Shown here: positions 40,657-53,379 of the stretch, one piece after another | How positions within the stretch are numbered: the first letter of the stretch is position 1 | Layout of the letters: each line of letters starts with the position of its first letter | DNA from: Devosia sp. YIM 151766 | GTDB lineage: Bacteria; Pseudomonadota; Alphaproteobacteria; Rhizobiales; Devosiaceae | Length of the DNA: 64,000 nt | Direction: 5' to 3' | NCBI RefSeq assembly: GCF_030285925.1 | Contig: NZ_CP127251.1 | Span: 1,612,001 to 1,676,000 of the forward strand | The notes under the pieces: generated by a model | What the model was told of the DNA's origin: nothing | The model's input: the letters and a program-made list of their open reading frames with translations, nothing else | The model's database searches: none | Position numbers and translations under genes: made by a program

Positions 40657-43600
40657 TTATTGCCCCGGCGGCAATTCGCGCGAGCGGAATTCGAACAATT
40701 CGCGCAGGAAACCCGGCGCCAGCAGCGACAGCGGATTGACCAGGAATTGCGGCTGGTTGAGCGGACCGCGCACCGCGAAGGTGACGCCGACCAGCCCCTC
40801 GCCGCCGCGTCCGCCCAGCAGCGGGCCGAACAGCGGAATCTGGCTGAAGATATTGTTGAGGCCGAACAGCGGCACATAGGTGCCGGTCAGATCGTATTGG
40901 CGGCTTTCGGTATAGATGAAGCCGCGCAGCGTTCCGCCGACCGTATCGCCGGCGAGCACGGCATCGGTGACTTCCACGCGATCGCTGCGGCGGATGAAAT
41001 CCACCTGCCCCGCCTTGAAGTCGAGGCGATTGCGGGCGGCGATGGCGGCGCGGGAATCGGAATGATTGCCGAGCACCTGAATGACATTGGCCTCATCGAC
41101 AATGGCGAAATCGCGCAGGATGAGCTGGCCGGTTTCCTGGTCCCGGTTGCGGTCGGTGGTCATGATCAGGCTGCCCGATCCGCCGGCGAGCTGCGAATAG
41201 ATGCCCAGCAGGCGCAGCACCGTGCCGGCATCGTTGAAGGCCATGACCAGCGAGCGGCCATTGGGGGCCGGATTGGTGGTGATGGAAATGGCGTTGCCCT
41301 CGCCGAATTGCGCCGAGAGCGCGGCGCGGCTGAGCTGGGTGCCGCGCAGGACCAGGTCGAGATCGACGTTGAAGGCCGTGGTCGCATAATAGCCCACGGC
41401 GCGGTCGAGCTCGACATCGAGCGCGATGGCGGCGTTGAACTGGGTATTTTGCAGGCCGCCACTGCCCTCGCCCAGGCTGAAAAAGCGGCCGAGGACCGGT
41501 TTGAGATCGAGTTGCCGGCCGCGAATGCGAACGGCATAGCCTCCTTCCATCGGCGTCAGGCTGACGCTGGCGCTGTCGCCGCTGCTGAGAGCGAATGTAT
41601 CGAAGACGGCGGATACCAGGCCATCGGTGGCATGATAATCGAGCCTGCCATTGAGACGCACGGCGCCGAAGGCCAGCGCGATGTCGTCGAGATGAGTGAC
41701 CTCGCCGTCGGGCCGGACGATGGCGCTCACGGTGCCGGGAGTGCCCCGGGCCTTGGCGATGCCGAGGTCGCGGATATTCAGCCCCGCCTCCGTGAGATCG
41801 ACCGACATTTGCAGGGCGCCGTCGGCCAGCGGCTGCGCCATGAACCGCACCTGGCCGCTGAGAAATTGCGCGGCGTCGAAACCGAAGGCGGCAAGATCGG
41901 CCACGGCCATGGTGGAAGCCAGGCGGAAGACCGGCTCGCTCTCGGGCGTGCCCGCGACCGATATTTCCGCCGCCAGGCCATCGATCTCGGCAGTGCCGCC
42001 GAGCTGATAGCCGACCTGCGACGCCGAAAAGGCCAATTGGCCATTGCCGATGCGCCGCTCCTGGATGGGTTCGGTGCTGGCAAAATCGCTGATCGTGCCA
42101 TTGGCGACGTAATCCACGTGCAGGGGCCTGCCGGTTTCCTCGTCGCCAAGCGCGAAGGTGGCGACCAGGTTGAGATCGATGCCGCCGGTGAGGCTTTCGA
42201 GGTCGACGGGCAGATCGAGTCCGGTCAGGGCCTCGGGCTGCTGTTCCTGCGCCAGATCGAGCAGCGCCGGAATGGGCGACCGCAGATCGCCGGAAATTTC
42301 GATAATGCTCTCGCCGGGGACGGAATTGTCCATCACCAGAGCCGGATTGGTCACCGCAATGGTGCCGGAAGCGGTGTCGATCGTGCCGCCGCCGCCGGCG
42401 ACGGAAAGCGTCTCGTCATCGACGCGCAGCCGCGTGTCCCCGGCAATGACGATGGGCGGCATGGCGGGGACCGGCTTGACGGCGACGTCTTCCCCGACGA
42501 TCGCGATCTGCATGCTGTCCTTGGGAATGGGCTTGGCCTCGCCCCCGAAACTCATGCTGCCGACCGGGAAATTGAAGGTCATATGGCCGCTCTTCACCCG
42601 CCCCGCCGTGACATTGGCCACGAACCAGTCGCGGCTTTCCTCGCCCATTATATAGGGCCAGAGCCGCTTGGAATCGTCGGCGCTGACCCCCTGCCCCGCC
42701 ACCGTCATGCTCACGCCGAGGCCCTGTTGCAGCAGATCGAGCCGCCCGGCGGCCTCCACCACGCCATCGCCTTTTCGCACCACCAGCCGATCCACCCCCA
42801 CCGCGCCATAGAGCGGCGCCGACCAGCCGGAAAACTCGACGCTGTCCAGAGGCGTTTCGGGGGCGTCCATATCGTTTGGATGGATGGAAACCTCGCGCGC
42901 CTTGAGCGCAATGCCGATAGTGGGGCCGAAATCGGGATCGAGCCCCATGGCGAAGGTGCCGGCGACCCGCGCCTTGCTCTGGCCGATCTGCACCGCCCCC
43001 TCGCTCAGCACGAAGCGGCCCTGGGCCGGCTGCCAGGACACATCGAGGATGGAACTGGCGACGGGGAAATAATCGTCGGCCAGGCGCAAATCGATGCCGG
43101 TCAGGTCGAGCTTGAAATCGCCGCCGGTCAGCTTGCCTTCGTCGGCGCTGAACGCGACATCGATGGAGATGGCGCCGGCCCCGCGCATGGCGGCGAGGCT
43201 GTCCCGGTCGTCGATGAACGGCAGGAAGGCGGAAAAATCGAGATTGGTGACATCGGCCTGCAAGCGCTTGGTGCCATCGTCGTCGACGGAACGTTCGATG
43301 CTGCCCACCACATTGCGGCCGCCGATCAGGGCGCTGAACCTGCCCTCGACCCGGGCTTCGAGGGGCACCGGGCCGATATCGAGCGAGAGATTGTCGAATT
43401 GCCGATAGAGACCATAAAGCGGATCGGCCATTTCGACCCGGCCATCCCGGATCATGAGACGAGAAAACCGCCCCTGTGCGGTCTGCTCGACCAGATCGGC
43501 AATGGCGACCTCGCTGGCTTCGAGATTGTAGATCAGCCAGTCATTGTCCGAACGCATGGGCGGCGCGCCCGACTGGAAGGCAATCCCCGAGGTCGAAATA

Positions 43601-44151
43601 TCCACGGCGGGATAGGTATCGTCGCCTTCCAGCACCCGCAAAGTGGCCGGCGAGCCATCGGCGCCATGGGTGATCTCGAAACTGGTGGGCCGCGGTCCGT
43701 AAAGATCCTGGACGATCTGGATATGGGGGGCGACGATGGTGACGGTGGTGCCGGGCTGCCCGAACAGCGCCCGCGATGGCGAAAAGCCGATCTCCAGCGC
43801 CTCCATGGCCATGCGCGCGCCGGATTTGCGGTCGCGATATTCGACCGGCTCGAAACGCAGAACCGGCCAGATGCCCCGCTCCAGCGCCAGCGCCAGATCG
43901 CCCATGTGAAGTTCGGCGGTCGCGGGCAGAAAGGATTGCACCAGGCTGCGAATGGCCGGTCCGGTGAACGGCAGGCGGATGGGGGTGACGAGCAGCACGG
44001 CATAGAGCAGCAGCAGCAGCGCACAGGGAATGCCGATCAGCCAGACGGCGATCTTGGCAGCCCGCCGCGCGGGCGTCCGCCGCGGGGGGGCGGGCGGCGA
44101 TTCCGTCTTGTCTGTCGAGATGGTCGCTTCGCTCACTTGTCGCCATGCCAA
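40657..44151 (-). CDS. AsmA-like / DUF3971 giant envelope protein
   Basis: 1164 residues. A single transmembrane helix at about 33-55 (IAVWLIGIPCALLLLLYAVLLV) follows a Pro/Arg-rich cytoplasmic tail. The rest is a long chain of beta-rich repeats without cysteine motifs, ending in an AsmA-like C-terminal region (TYVPLFGLNNIFSQIPLFGPLLGG). This architecture matches the YhdP/TamB/AsmA family, thought to bridge the periplasm for phospholipid transport. A start five codons later (GTG) is also possible. It stands alone, with tyrS convergent. Confidence 0.85.
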   Translation of the reverse strand: MAWRQVSEATISTDKTESPPAPPRRTPARRAAKIAVWLIGIPCALLLLLYAVLLVTPIRLPFTGPAIRSLVQSFLPATAELHMGDLALALERGIWPVLRFEPVEYRDRKSGARMAMEALEIGFSPSRALFGQPGTTVTIVAPHIQIVQDLYGPRPTSFEITHGADGSPATLRVLEGDDTYPAVDISTSGIAFQSGAPPMRSDNDWLIYNLEASEVAIADLVEQTAQGRFSRLMIRDGRVEMADPLYGLYRQFDNLSLDIGPVPLEARVEGRFSALIGGRNVVGSIERSVDDDGTKRLQADVTNLDFSAFLPFIDDRDSLAAMRGAGAISIDVAFSADEGKLTGGDFKLDLTGIDLRLADDYFPVASSILDVSWQPAQGRFVLSEGAVQIGQSKARVAGTFAMGLDPDFGPTIGIALKAREVSIHPNDMDAPETPLDSVEFSGWSAPLYGAVGVDRLVVRKGDGVVEAAGRLDLLQQGLGVSMTVAGQGVSADDSKRLWPYIMGEESRDWFVANVTAGRVKSGHMTFNFPVGSMSFGGEAKPIPKDSMQIAIVGEDVAVKPVPAMPPIVIAGDTRLRVDDETLSVAGGGGTIDTASGTIAVTNPALVMDNSVPGESIIEISGDLRSPIPALLDLAQEQQPEALTGLDLPVDLESLTGGIDLNLVATFALGDEETGRPLHVDYVANGTISDFASTEPIQERRIGNGQLAFSASQVGYQLGGTAEIDGLAAEISVAGTPESEPVFRLASTMAVADLAAFGFDAAQFLSGQVRFMAQPLADGALQMSVDLTEAGLNIRDLGIAKARGTPGTVSAIVRPDGEVTHLDDIALAFGAVRLNGRLDYHATDGLVSAVFDTFALSSGDSASVSLTPMEGGYAVRIRGRQLDLKPVLGRFFSLGEGSGGLQNTQFNAAIALDVELDRAVGYYATTAFNVDLDLVLRGTQLSRAALSAQFGEGNAISITTNPAPNGRSLVMAFNDAGTVLRLLGIYSQLAGGSGSLIMTTDRNRDQETGQLILRDFAIVDEANVIQVLGNHSDSRAAIAARNRLDFKAGQVDFIRRSDRVEVTDAVLAGDTVGGTLRGFIYTESRQYDLTGTYVPLFGLNNIFSQIPLFGPLLGGRGGEGLVGVTFAVRGPLNQPQFLVNPLSLLAPGFLRELFEFRSRELPPGQ

Positions 44152-44358
44152 GAGGGCAGATTGAATCTGGCCCGCACAGAATCATCCGCACAGGGCGGTC
44201 CATTGTTCGATGATACCGGCTGGAATGTGGCGCCGACAGTCTCAACCGCGATTACCACCGGCTTGTCGGCAAAAAGCCGCGATTTCCCCAGTTCCTCTTA
44301 TTTTCCCGGGCGCTTTTTACAAAAAGCACTATGAAGGAAACGCAAAAGGAGCGCATCG

Positions 44359-44838
44359 ATGACCCATCTCAAGCCCGGCGATCCGGCACCCGATTTCGTC
44401 CTGCCGCGCGACGATGGCACCAGCGTCAGCACCGTTTCGCTCAGGGGCCGTCCGGCCGTGCTGTATTTTTATCCGCAGGACGATTCGGGCGGCTGCATCG
44501 ATGAAAACCAGGAATTTTCCGCGCTGGCGCCGGACTTCGCGGCGCGCGGCGCCATGCTGGTGGGCGTGTCGCCCGACGATATCGAGAGCCACCGGAAATT
44601 CCGCGCCAAATATGGACTATCGGTGCCGCTCGGCGCCGACCCGGAACGCCGGACCATCGAAGCCTTCGGGCTATGGCAGATGAAAAAGCTCTATGGACGC
44701 GAATTCATGGGGCTGGTGCGCACCAGCTTCATCATCGATGAAGCGGGGCGGATCGCCAGAATTGTCCGGGCCACGCGGATCAAGGGGCATGCGGCGAAAA
44801 TGCTGGCGGCGCTGGACGAGGTTCTGGCCGGACGCTAA
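44359..44838 (+). CDS. bcp: peroxiredoxin, Bcp/PrxQ type
   Basis: 159 residues. Thiol peroxidase. The start MTHLKPGDPAPDFVLPRDDG and the active-site segment YFYPQDDSGGCIDENQEF (about 34-51) give the P-x3-S-x2-C arrangement with the peroxidatic cysteine near residue 44. There is no second cysteine five residues later as in many PrxQ enzymes, so it may work as a 1-Cys type or resolve with a partner. AGGAGCGC precedes the start. Confidence 0.9.
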   Translation: MTHLKPGDPAPDFVLPRDDGTSVSTVSLRGRPAVLYFYPQDDSGGCIDENQEFSALAPDFAARGAMLVGVSPDDIESHRKFRAKYGLSVPLGADPERRTIEAFGLWQMKKLYGREFMGLVRTSFIIDEAGRIARIVRATRIKGHAAKMLAALDEVLAGR

Positions 44839-44908
44839 GCATTTTGAGCTTTCTTAACCAAGCCGTTCCATAATCCGCTAACCATATTGGTGCGTGAGAG
44901 GGTGTTCG

Positions 44909-46048
44909 GTGCGTCAGTCAGCCAGTTTCGGGTTCCGGGACCGTCGGGACGCCCAGCCCATGCGCAAGGGGATACGCCCCGCCCTGTTCTACGGGATGTT
45001 CGCGCTGCTGCTGGGCGGCAATGCGATAACCGGCACGGCGCTGCTGATGGCTCCCGACATAGCCCGGTTGATGAGCGGGCAGAACGAGCTGGTGATGGCC
45101 GCCTATGAGGACCGGCTGGCGCAGATGCGGGTGGAAATCGACCGGCTGCATTCGCGCAGCTATGCGCAGGCCGGCGACATCAATCTGCAATTGCAGGAAT
45201 TGTCGCAGCAACAGGACGTATTGCTCGAACAGCACCAATTGGTGCGGGCGCTGGTCGACAAGGCCGACCGGCTCGGCCTCGCCAATCTCGACATTTCCAT
45301 GAGCGCGCCGGACGAGCTGGCGCCGGTCAGCACCGCCGATGGCAATCCCGACATCGCAGCGACGGCGCAGCATGTGGCGCGCATGATGGACGAAACGCAG
45401 CAGGCCATGACCGGCATTGCCGTGGCGGCCACGCAGCGCACCGACAGCATTGTCGGCGAACTGGGCAAGCTCGGCATCAGCCCGCACATGCCGGACGATG
45501 CCCTGGCCGGCATGGGTGGCCCATTGCTCGCCGCTTCCGGGAGCGTCGAAAGCACGGTGCTGATCGACGATGCCAATGCGGTGATGGATGCCCTGCTGCG
45601 CTACAAGGCGGCGCGCGACAGCCTGACCCTGGCGCCGGTGCATATGCCGATCAGCGGCAATTTCCGCCAGAGCTCGGGCTTCGGCAACCGCAAGGACCCG
45701 TTTACCGGCGGCCGGGCCTTTCATTCCGGCCTCGATTTCGCCGCCGCGACCGGCACCAGCGTGTTCAGCGCCGCCGATGGCGTGGTGAGCTTTGTCGGCG
45801 AGCGCTCCGGTTATGGCAAGGTGGTGGAGGTGAGCCATGGCAATGGCCTGCTCACCCGCTATGCCCATCTGAGCGCGCAATTGGCCCATCGCGGCCAGAA
45901 GGTCAGCACCGGCACCCCCATCGCCAAAGTGGGCTCGACCGGGCGCTCCACCGGCCCGCATCTGCATTTCGAGGTGCGGCGCGGCGACAATGCCCTCGAC
46001 CCCAAGCCGTTTCTCGACGCGGGCAAACGGCTGCTGGCGATATTATAG
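44909..46048 (+). CDS. M23 family metallopeptidase (LytM domain)
   Basis: About 379 residues from a GTG behind GAGAGGG; a GTG 15 bp upstream is possible. An N-terminal membrane anchor lies at about 26-50 (ALFYGMFALLLGGNAITGTALL). A periplasmic coiled coil follows (about 65-120), then the LytM domain (about 255-379) with zinc ligands HSGLDFAAATG and HLHFEVRRG. All expected catalytic residues are present. Likely a cell-wall endopeptidase or a divisome/elongation factor. Confidence 0.9.
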   Translation: MRQSASFGFRDRRDAQPMRKGIRPALFYGMFALLLGGNAITGTALLMAPDIARLMSGQNELVMAAYEDRLAQMRVEIDRLHSRSYAQAGDINLQLQELSQQQDVLLEQHQLVRALVDKADRLGLANLDISMSAPDELAPVSTADGNPDIAATAQHVARMMDETQQAMTGIAVAATQRTDSIVGELGKLGISPHMPDDALAGMGGPLLAASGSVESTVLIDDANAVMDALLRYKAARDSLTLAPVHMPISGNFRQSSGFGNRKDPFTGGRAFHSGLDFAAATGTSVFSAADGVVSFVGERSGYGKVVEVSHGNGLLTRYAHLSAQLAHRGQKVSTGTPIAKVGSTGRSTGPHLHFEVRRGDNALDPKPFLDAGKRLLAIL

Positions 46049-46081
46049 CCGTCCATCCGGGAGTAGCGGAAGGCCGGGGCG

Positions 46082-47207
46082 TCAATCGTCCCCGGCCACA
46101 TCCGTGGCGACGCCGACGCGCTGGGCCAGGGCCGCTTCCATGAACTCGTCGAGATCGCCATCCAGCACCAAGGAAGGCTGGCCGCTTTCGACGCCGGTGC
46201 GCAGGTCCTTGACCATCTGGTAGGGCTGCAACACGTAGGAGCGGATCTGGTGGCCCCAGCCGATATCGGTCTTGCTGGCCGCCTGGGCATTGGCCGCCTC
46301 TTCGCGCTTCTGCAATTCCAGCTCATAGAGCCGCGCCTTGAGCATGTTCATGGCCGTGGCGCGGTTCTTGTGCTGGCTGCGCTCCTGCTGGCAGGCGACG
46401 ATGATGCCGCTGGGTATATGGGTGATGCGGATGGCCGAATCCGTCGTGTTGACGTGCTGGCCGCCGGCGCCCGAGGAGCGATAGGTGTCGACCTTGAGAT
46501 CGGCTTCGCGGATGTCGATGTCGATGCTGTCATCGACCACCGGATAGACCCAGACGCTGGAAAAGCTGGTATGGCGGCGAGCGGCCGAATCGTAGGGGCT
46601 GATGCGCACCAGCCGGTGCACGCCGCTTTCGGTCTTCATCCAGCCATAGGCATTGTGGCCCTTGACCTGAATGGTCGCGGACTTGATGCCGGCTTCTTCG
46701 CCGTCGTGCATTTCCAGCACTTCGACCTTCATTTTCCGGCGTTCGGCCCAGCGGGTATACATGCGTAAGAGGATATTGGCCCAGTCCTGGCTCTCGGTGC
46801 CGCCGGCGCCGGAATGGATTTCGACGTAGCAATCATTGCCGTCGACCTCGCCGGAAAGCAGGGTTTCGATCTGGGTGCGGCGCGCCATCTGCTTGAGTTC
46901 GACCAGCGCGTTCTCGGCCTCGCGCACGACATCCTGATCGCCCTCGGCCTCGCCCAGTTCGATGAGCTCGACATTGTCGCCGATGCCCGTTTCCAGTTCG
47001 CGCACGGTCTTGACGGCCACGTCGAGCTCGTCGCGCTCGCGCATAATGGTGCGGGCCTTTTCCGGGTCGTTCCAGAATTCGGGAGATTCGGTTTGCGCGT
47101 TCAGCGCGTCAAGACGGAGTTGAGCTGTATCCCAGTCAAAGATGCCTCCTCAGCAGGGTCAGAACCTGCTCGATTTCGGCGACGGTCTTTTCGATTTCCG
47201 CGCGCAT
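46082..47207 (-). CDS. prfB: peptide chain release factor 2, with programmed +1 frameshift
   Basis: About 374 residues after frameshifting. Frame 1 runs from the ATG at 47207 for 23 codons ([20 protein letters not shown], then RHL) to an in-frame TGA (47138-47136). Translation continues in the +1 frame as [15 protein letters not shown]. The body shows [20 protein letters not shown] with the GGQ loop later as [20 protein letters not shown]2 ends translation at UGA and UAA and controls its own amount through this stop. Confidence 0.95.
47136..47150 (-). promoter_or_regulatory. prfB programmed frameshift site
   Basis: The minus strand reads AGGAGG-CAT-CTT-TGA-C. An internal Shine-Dalgarno sequence, the slippery CTT and a TGA followed by C are spaced as in the classical prfB signal (AGGGGGTATCTTTGAC). 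Low RF2 lets the ribosome slip +1, and high RF2 terminates. Confidence 0.95.
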
Positions 47208-47279
47208 TGAACTTCCTTTCGTGTCGCGCACCGTTTAGCGGACGCGTTGGCGGGGATCAACCGATGGCGATGGAAATGA

Positions 47280-47356
47280 TGGTGATCCCGGCGAGATTCG
47301 AACTCACGACCCCAGGATTAGGAATCCTGTGCTCTATCCTGCTGAGCTACGGGACC
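47280..47356 (-). tRNA. tRNA-Arg (CCT)
   Basis: 77-nt cloverleaf on the minus strand. The acceptor stem GGTCCCG pairs with CGGGATC, with discriminator A and an encoded CCA. The anticodon arm CAGGA-TTCCTAA-TCCTG carries CCT, which reads the rare AGG codon. The T-arm has GAGTTCGAATCTC. Confidence 0.96.
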
Positions 47357-47431
47357 AGCCAGAGCCGACCTAGCAGCGCGAGCCGGGATTTTCAAGCAAT
47401 TGCTCGCTGCCGGCAGCGGGCAATTTCGTCG

Positions 47432-49174
47432 TCATGCCGTTTCCCGCGGTGGGGCCAGACCGCCGAACTGGGCGGCGTGCAGATGGGCATAGGCGCCCTT
47501 GCGCGCCAGCAAGTCGTTATGCGGCCCCTGCTCGACAATGCCGGTCTCGTCCACCACCACGATGCGGTCGGCATGCTGGATGGTGGCCAGGCGGTGGGCG
47601 ATGACCAGAGTGGTGCGGCCCCGGGACAATTCGGCCAGCGATTGCTGGATGGCCAGCTCGGTCGCCGTATCCAGCGCCGAGGTCGCCTCGTCGAGCACCA
47701 GGATCGGCGGGTTCTTGAGGAAGATGCGGGCAATGGCGACGCGCTGCTTCTGCCCGCCGGACAGCTTCACGCCGCGCTCGCCCACCATGGTGTCGAGCCC
47801 GTGCGGCAGGCGCTCGATGACATTTTCCAGCCGGGCCTGTCGGACGGCATGCATAATCTCCTCATCGCTGGCGCCAAGGCGTCCATAGGCGATGTTGTCA
47901 CGCAGCGTCCCGCCAAACAGGAACACATCCTGCTGCACGATGCCGATCTGGCTGCGCAGGCTGGCCTGGGTCATGTCCCTGATATCGACATCGTCGATGG
48001 TGATCGAGCCGCCATCGATCTCGTAGAATCGCGGCAGCAGCGCGCATAGCGTGGTTTTGCCGGCCCCGGAAGGACCGACAATGGCCACGGTTTCACCCGG
48101 CGAGACCGACAGATTCAGCCCGTCGATGACCTTGCGGCCGCCCGGCTCATAGGCAAAGCTCACATCGCGGAACACGATATCGCCGCGCAGATGGTCGACC
48201 ACCTTGGCGTCGGGCTTGTCGGCAATGTCCGGCGCCGTATCGATCAGCTGGATGAAGCGCGTGAAGCCGGCAATGCCCTTGGGATACATTTCCAGCACCG
48301 TGGTGATCTGATCGATCGGCTTCATGAAGACGTTGACCAGCAGCAGGAAGCTGACAAAGCCGCCATAGGACAATTCGCCCAGCGTCACCAGCCAGGCGCC
48401 GAACAGCATCACCGCCAATTGCACCAGCCGCGTGCTCAGGAAAGTGACGACATTGCTGGCCGTCATCAGCGCATAGGCCCGCAGCTTGGTGATGCGATAG
48501 GCGTCGTTATTGCCGGCGAAGAGCTGTTCTTCGTGATGCTCATTGGCAAAGGCCTTCACCACCCGCACACCGCCGATTGAATCCTCGACCCGAGTATTGA
48601 AATCCCCGACCCTTCCATAGAGCTCGCGCCAATTCTTGTTCATGCGCGCGCCATAGGTGCTGACCAGCCAGGTCATTACCGGCACCAGGACGACGGTGAT
48701 CGTCGCCAATTGCCAATTGGTCAGAAACATCAGCACGAAGGCGCCGAGAAAGGTCATCACCGCCAGGAACAGATCTTCCGGCCCGTGGTGGGCGACTTCG
48801 CCAATGTCTTCGAGCCCCTTGGTGACATGGGTGATCAAATGCCCGGTCTTCTGATTGTCGAAGAAGCGGAAGCTCAGCTTTTGCAGATGGCCGAAGACCT
48901 GCCGGCGCATGTCGGTTTCGATATGGATGCCGAGCATATGGCCGAAATAATTGACGACACCGCGCAGAATTGCGGTGAGGCAATAGATCACCAGCAGCAC
49001 GATGCTGGTGAGGACGATGAGCCCGAAATCGTTCTGCGGCAGCAGGGTATCGATGAAATAGGCCACTGCCAGCGGGAAGGCCAGTTCCAGCAGGCCGGCC
49101 ACGATCGCACTGCCGAAGTCGAGGGCGAACAGCCCCTTATAGGGCGCGTAATAGGAGAAAAAGCGTTTGAGCAT
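47432..49174 (-). CDS. ABC transporter, fused permease/ATPase (exporter type)
   Basis: 580 residues. Six transmembrane helices in residues 1-310, then one nucleotide-binding domain. It has Walker A GPSGAGKTTLCALL (about 369-382), Q-loop QQDVFLFGGTLRDNIAYG, signature KLSGGQKQRVAIARIF and Walker B ILVLDEATSALD, with the H-loop IAHRLATI. The half-transporter should dimerise. The intracellular loop FFDNQKTGHLITHVTKGLEDIG is typical of MsbA/LmrA-like exporters. Substrate unknown. Confidence 0.9.
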   Translation of the reverse strand: MLKRFFSYYAPYKGLFALDFGSAIVAGLLELAFPLAVAYFIDTLLPQNDFGLIVLTSIVLLVIYCLTAILRGVVNYFGHMLGIHIETDMRRQVFGHLQKLSFRFFDNQKTGHLITHVTKGLEDIGEVAHHGPEDLFLAVMTFLGAFVLMFLTNWQLATITVVLVPVMTWLVSTYGARMNKNWRELYGRVGDFNTRVEDSIGGVRVVKAFANEHHEEQLFAGNNDAYRITKLRAYALMTASNVVTFLSTRLVQLAVMLFGAWLVTLGELSYGGFVSFLLLVNVFMKPIDQITTVLEMYPKGIAGFTRFIQLIDTAPDIADKPDAKVVDHLRGDIVFRDVSFAYEPGGRKVIDGLNLSVSPGETVAIVGPSGAGKTTLCALLPRFYEIDGGSITIDDVDIRDMTQASLRSQIGIVQQDVFLFGGTLRDNIAYGRLGASDEEIMHAVRQARLENVIERLPHGLDTMVGERGVKLSGGQKQRVAIARIFLKNPPILVLDEATSALDTATELAIQQSLAELSRGRTTLVIAHRLATIQHADRIVVVDETGIVEQGPHNDLLARKGAYAHLHAAQFGGLAPPRETA

Positions 49175-49243
49175 GCGGCGTGATTACTCCCGGGCGGGGC
49201 GGAAGGCAATGCCGCCGATCCGCCCGGCTCCGGCAAAAGAGCA

Positions 49244-49405
49244 GAACCCTCGCGTCAGGCGCGAGGGTGACGAGCGGTACGAGGGTGACGAGGGTGACGA
49301 GGGTGACGAGGGTAGTTTTGGGACACCTCGTTTTACCACCGCGTCATTCCCGCGACAGCGGGAACCTCTGTTAAAACCGAGGCCCCCGCTGTCGCGGGGG
49401 TGACA
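49244..49405. repeat. composite repeat region downstream of ssb
   Basis: Contains a CCCTCGCG...CGCGAGGGTGACGA palindrome (about 49247-49273) and a tandem array of the 9-mer GAGGGTGAC, about 3.7 copies (49281-49313). A CGCGACAGCGGGAACCTC...CCGCTGTCGCGGGGGTGAC inverted repeat follows (about 49337-49405). The 9-mer is the arm of the palindrome, suggesting local slippage. The region lies between the ABC transporter start and the ssb end, with no gene in it. Confidence 0.8.
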
Positions 49406-49502
49406 CCGAGACAAATGCAATAGCCACCCTCTCAAGGGAGGGGGGAGCGCGCAGGAACCGCCGAACCTGTCGCCGCAGCAAGCTGCCAATATATTCACCC
49501 CG

Positions 49503-50000
49503 TCAGAACGGGATATCGTCGTCCATGCCGCCCGGCTCGAAGGCCGGCGCATTGGCCGAGGGCCGCCGCGCGCCGCCGCCGGCATTGTCGCGCACGCCGC
49601 GGAAGCCGCCATCGTCATTGCCGCGATAGCCGCCGCCCTCGCCCTCGCCACGGCTATCGAGCAGCACCATGGAGGAATTGAAGTTCTGCAGCACAACTTC
49701 GGTGGAATATTTGTCCTGGCCCGACTGGTCCTGCCATTTGCGGGTCTGCAACTGGCCTTCAAGATAGACCTTGGAGCCCTTCCTCAAATATTGCTCGGCA
49801 ACCCGCGCCAGTCCTTCCGAGAAGATCACCACCCGGTGCCATTCGGTCTTTTCGCGCTGTTCGCCGCTATTGCGGTCGCGCCAGCGCTCGGAGGTCGCCA
49901 CGCTGAGATTGACCACCTTGCCGCCGCTCGGCAGGCTCCGCACTTCCGGGTCATTGCCCAGATTGCCCACCAGAATGACCTTGTTCACGCTGCCAGCCAT
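49503..50000 (-). CDS. ssb: single-stranded DNA-binding protein
   Basis: 165 residues. The N-terminal OB-fold (about 1-112) begins [20 protein letters not shown] and includes [20 protein letters not shown] and [23 protein letters not shown] Gly/Arg-rich linker leads to the acidic tip DDDIPF, which recruits repair proteins. It diverges from uvrA across a shared region with two LexA boxes, a classic SOS arrangement. Confidence 0.96.
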   Translation of the reverse strand: MAGSVNKVILVGNLGNDPEVRSLPSGGKVVNLSVATSERWRDRNSGEQREKTEWHRVVIFSEGLARVAEQYLRKGSKVYLEGQLQTRKWQDQSGQDKYSTEVVLQNFNSSMVLLDSRGEGEGGGYRGNDDGGFRGVRDNAGGGARRPSANAPAFEPGGMDDDIPF

Positions 50001-50191
50001 GGCGCTTTCCTTCCAATTCAGCCCCGGCCTGCCCGGTCGCGGGGCGCTTTTCCATCTGTTGCAGGTCAGAAAAGGCCCGGCGCGCCTGCCCGCTCATGGC
50101 GCGTTATAAACCTTTCCGCCAGGCGGCACCGGTAAATTCGCCGCCTTCCACAACCTTTCCGCGCCGCCTGTCGGCAGCGGAAAGTCCGTTT

Positions 50192-50206
50192 GTTCTATTT
50201 ATGTTC
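50192..50206. promoter_or_regulatory. LexA (SOS) box, ssb-proximal
   Basis: GTTC-TATTTAT-GTTC exactly fits the alphaproteobacterial LexA consensus GTTC-N7-GTTC. It lies 192 bp upstream of ssb and 259 bp upstream of uvrA. Confidence 0.85.
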
Positions 50207-50342
50207 TCAATGCGCCCATTGTCAATATCCCGCCCATGTCCATGAGCAGATCCGGGCCGGCCGCAAACCCGCCCCCTCGGGCGTTCTCCTGACATCTCCT
50301 GTCAGCAGGTCCGCCTAGACCCGGCTTGACCGAATCCCCTTT

Positions 50343-50357
50343 GTTCTGGTTACGTTC
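50343..50357. promoter_or_regulatory. LexA (SOS) box, uvrA-proximal
   Basis: GTTC-TGGTTAC-GTTC is a second perfect GTTC-N7-GTTC site, 107 bp upstream of the uvrA start. Two such direct repeats in one 464-bp intergenic region, between an ssb and a uvrA gene, are strong evidence for SOS control of this pair. Confidence 0.88.
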
Positions 50358-50464
50358 ACCAAAGTCACGCATCTGGCATGCCGACTTGCGGGCAAGGGTG
50401 CGAAGTCCTATTTCTTGGCCTTCGCCCGCCTCTTCCCGCCGGCGCGACACCAACTGGACCGACA

Positions 50465-53359
<2,895 letters not shown>

Positions 53360-53379
53360 GGTCGAAGCCCCCACCGGAT

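Larger units (their letters stand above)
50001..50464. other. divergent promoter region between ssb and uvrA
   Basis: Apart from the two LexA boxes, the region has no gene. The uvrA frame is open upstream to 50378, but that part shows no UvrA similarity. Confidence 0.6.

Noticed and set aside
40660..44334. 1224-codon open frame on the plus strand opposite the AsmA-like gene
   Set aside because: Composition typical of reverse-complement reading; the minus strand has a signal anchor and AsmA-like features.
49281..49313. tandem 9-mer as a CRISPR-like array
   Set aside because: No spacers between the units and no cas genes nearby.
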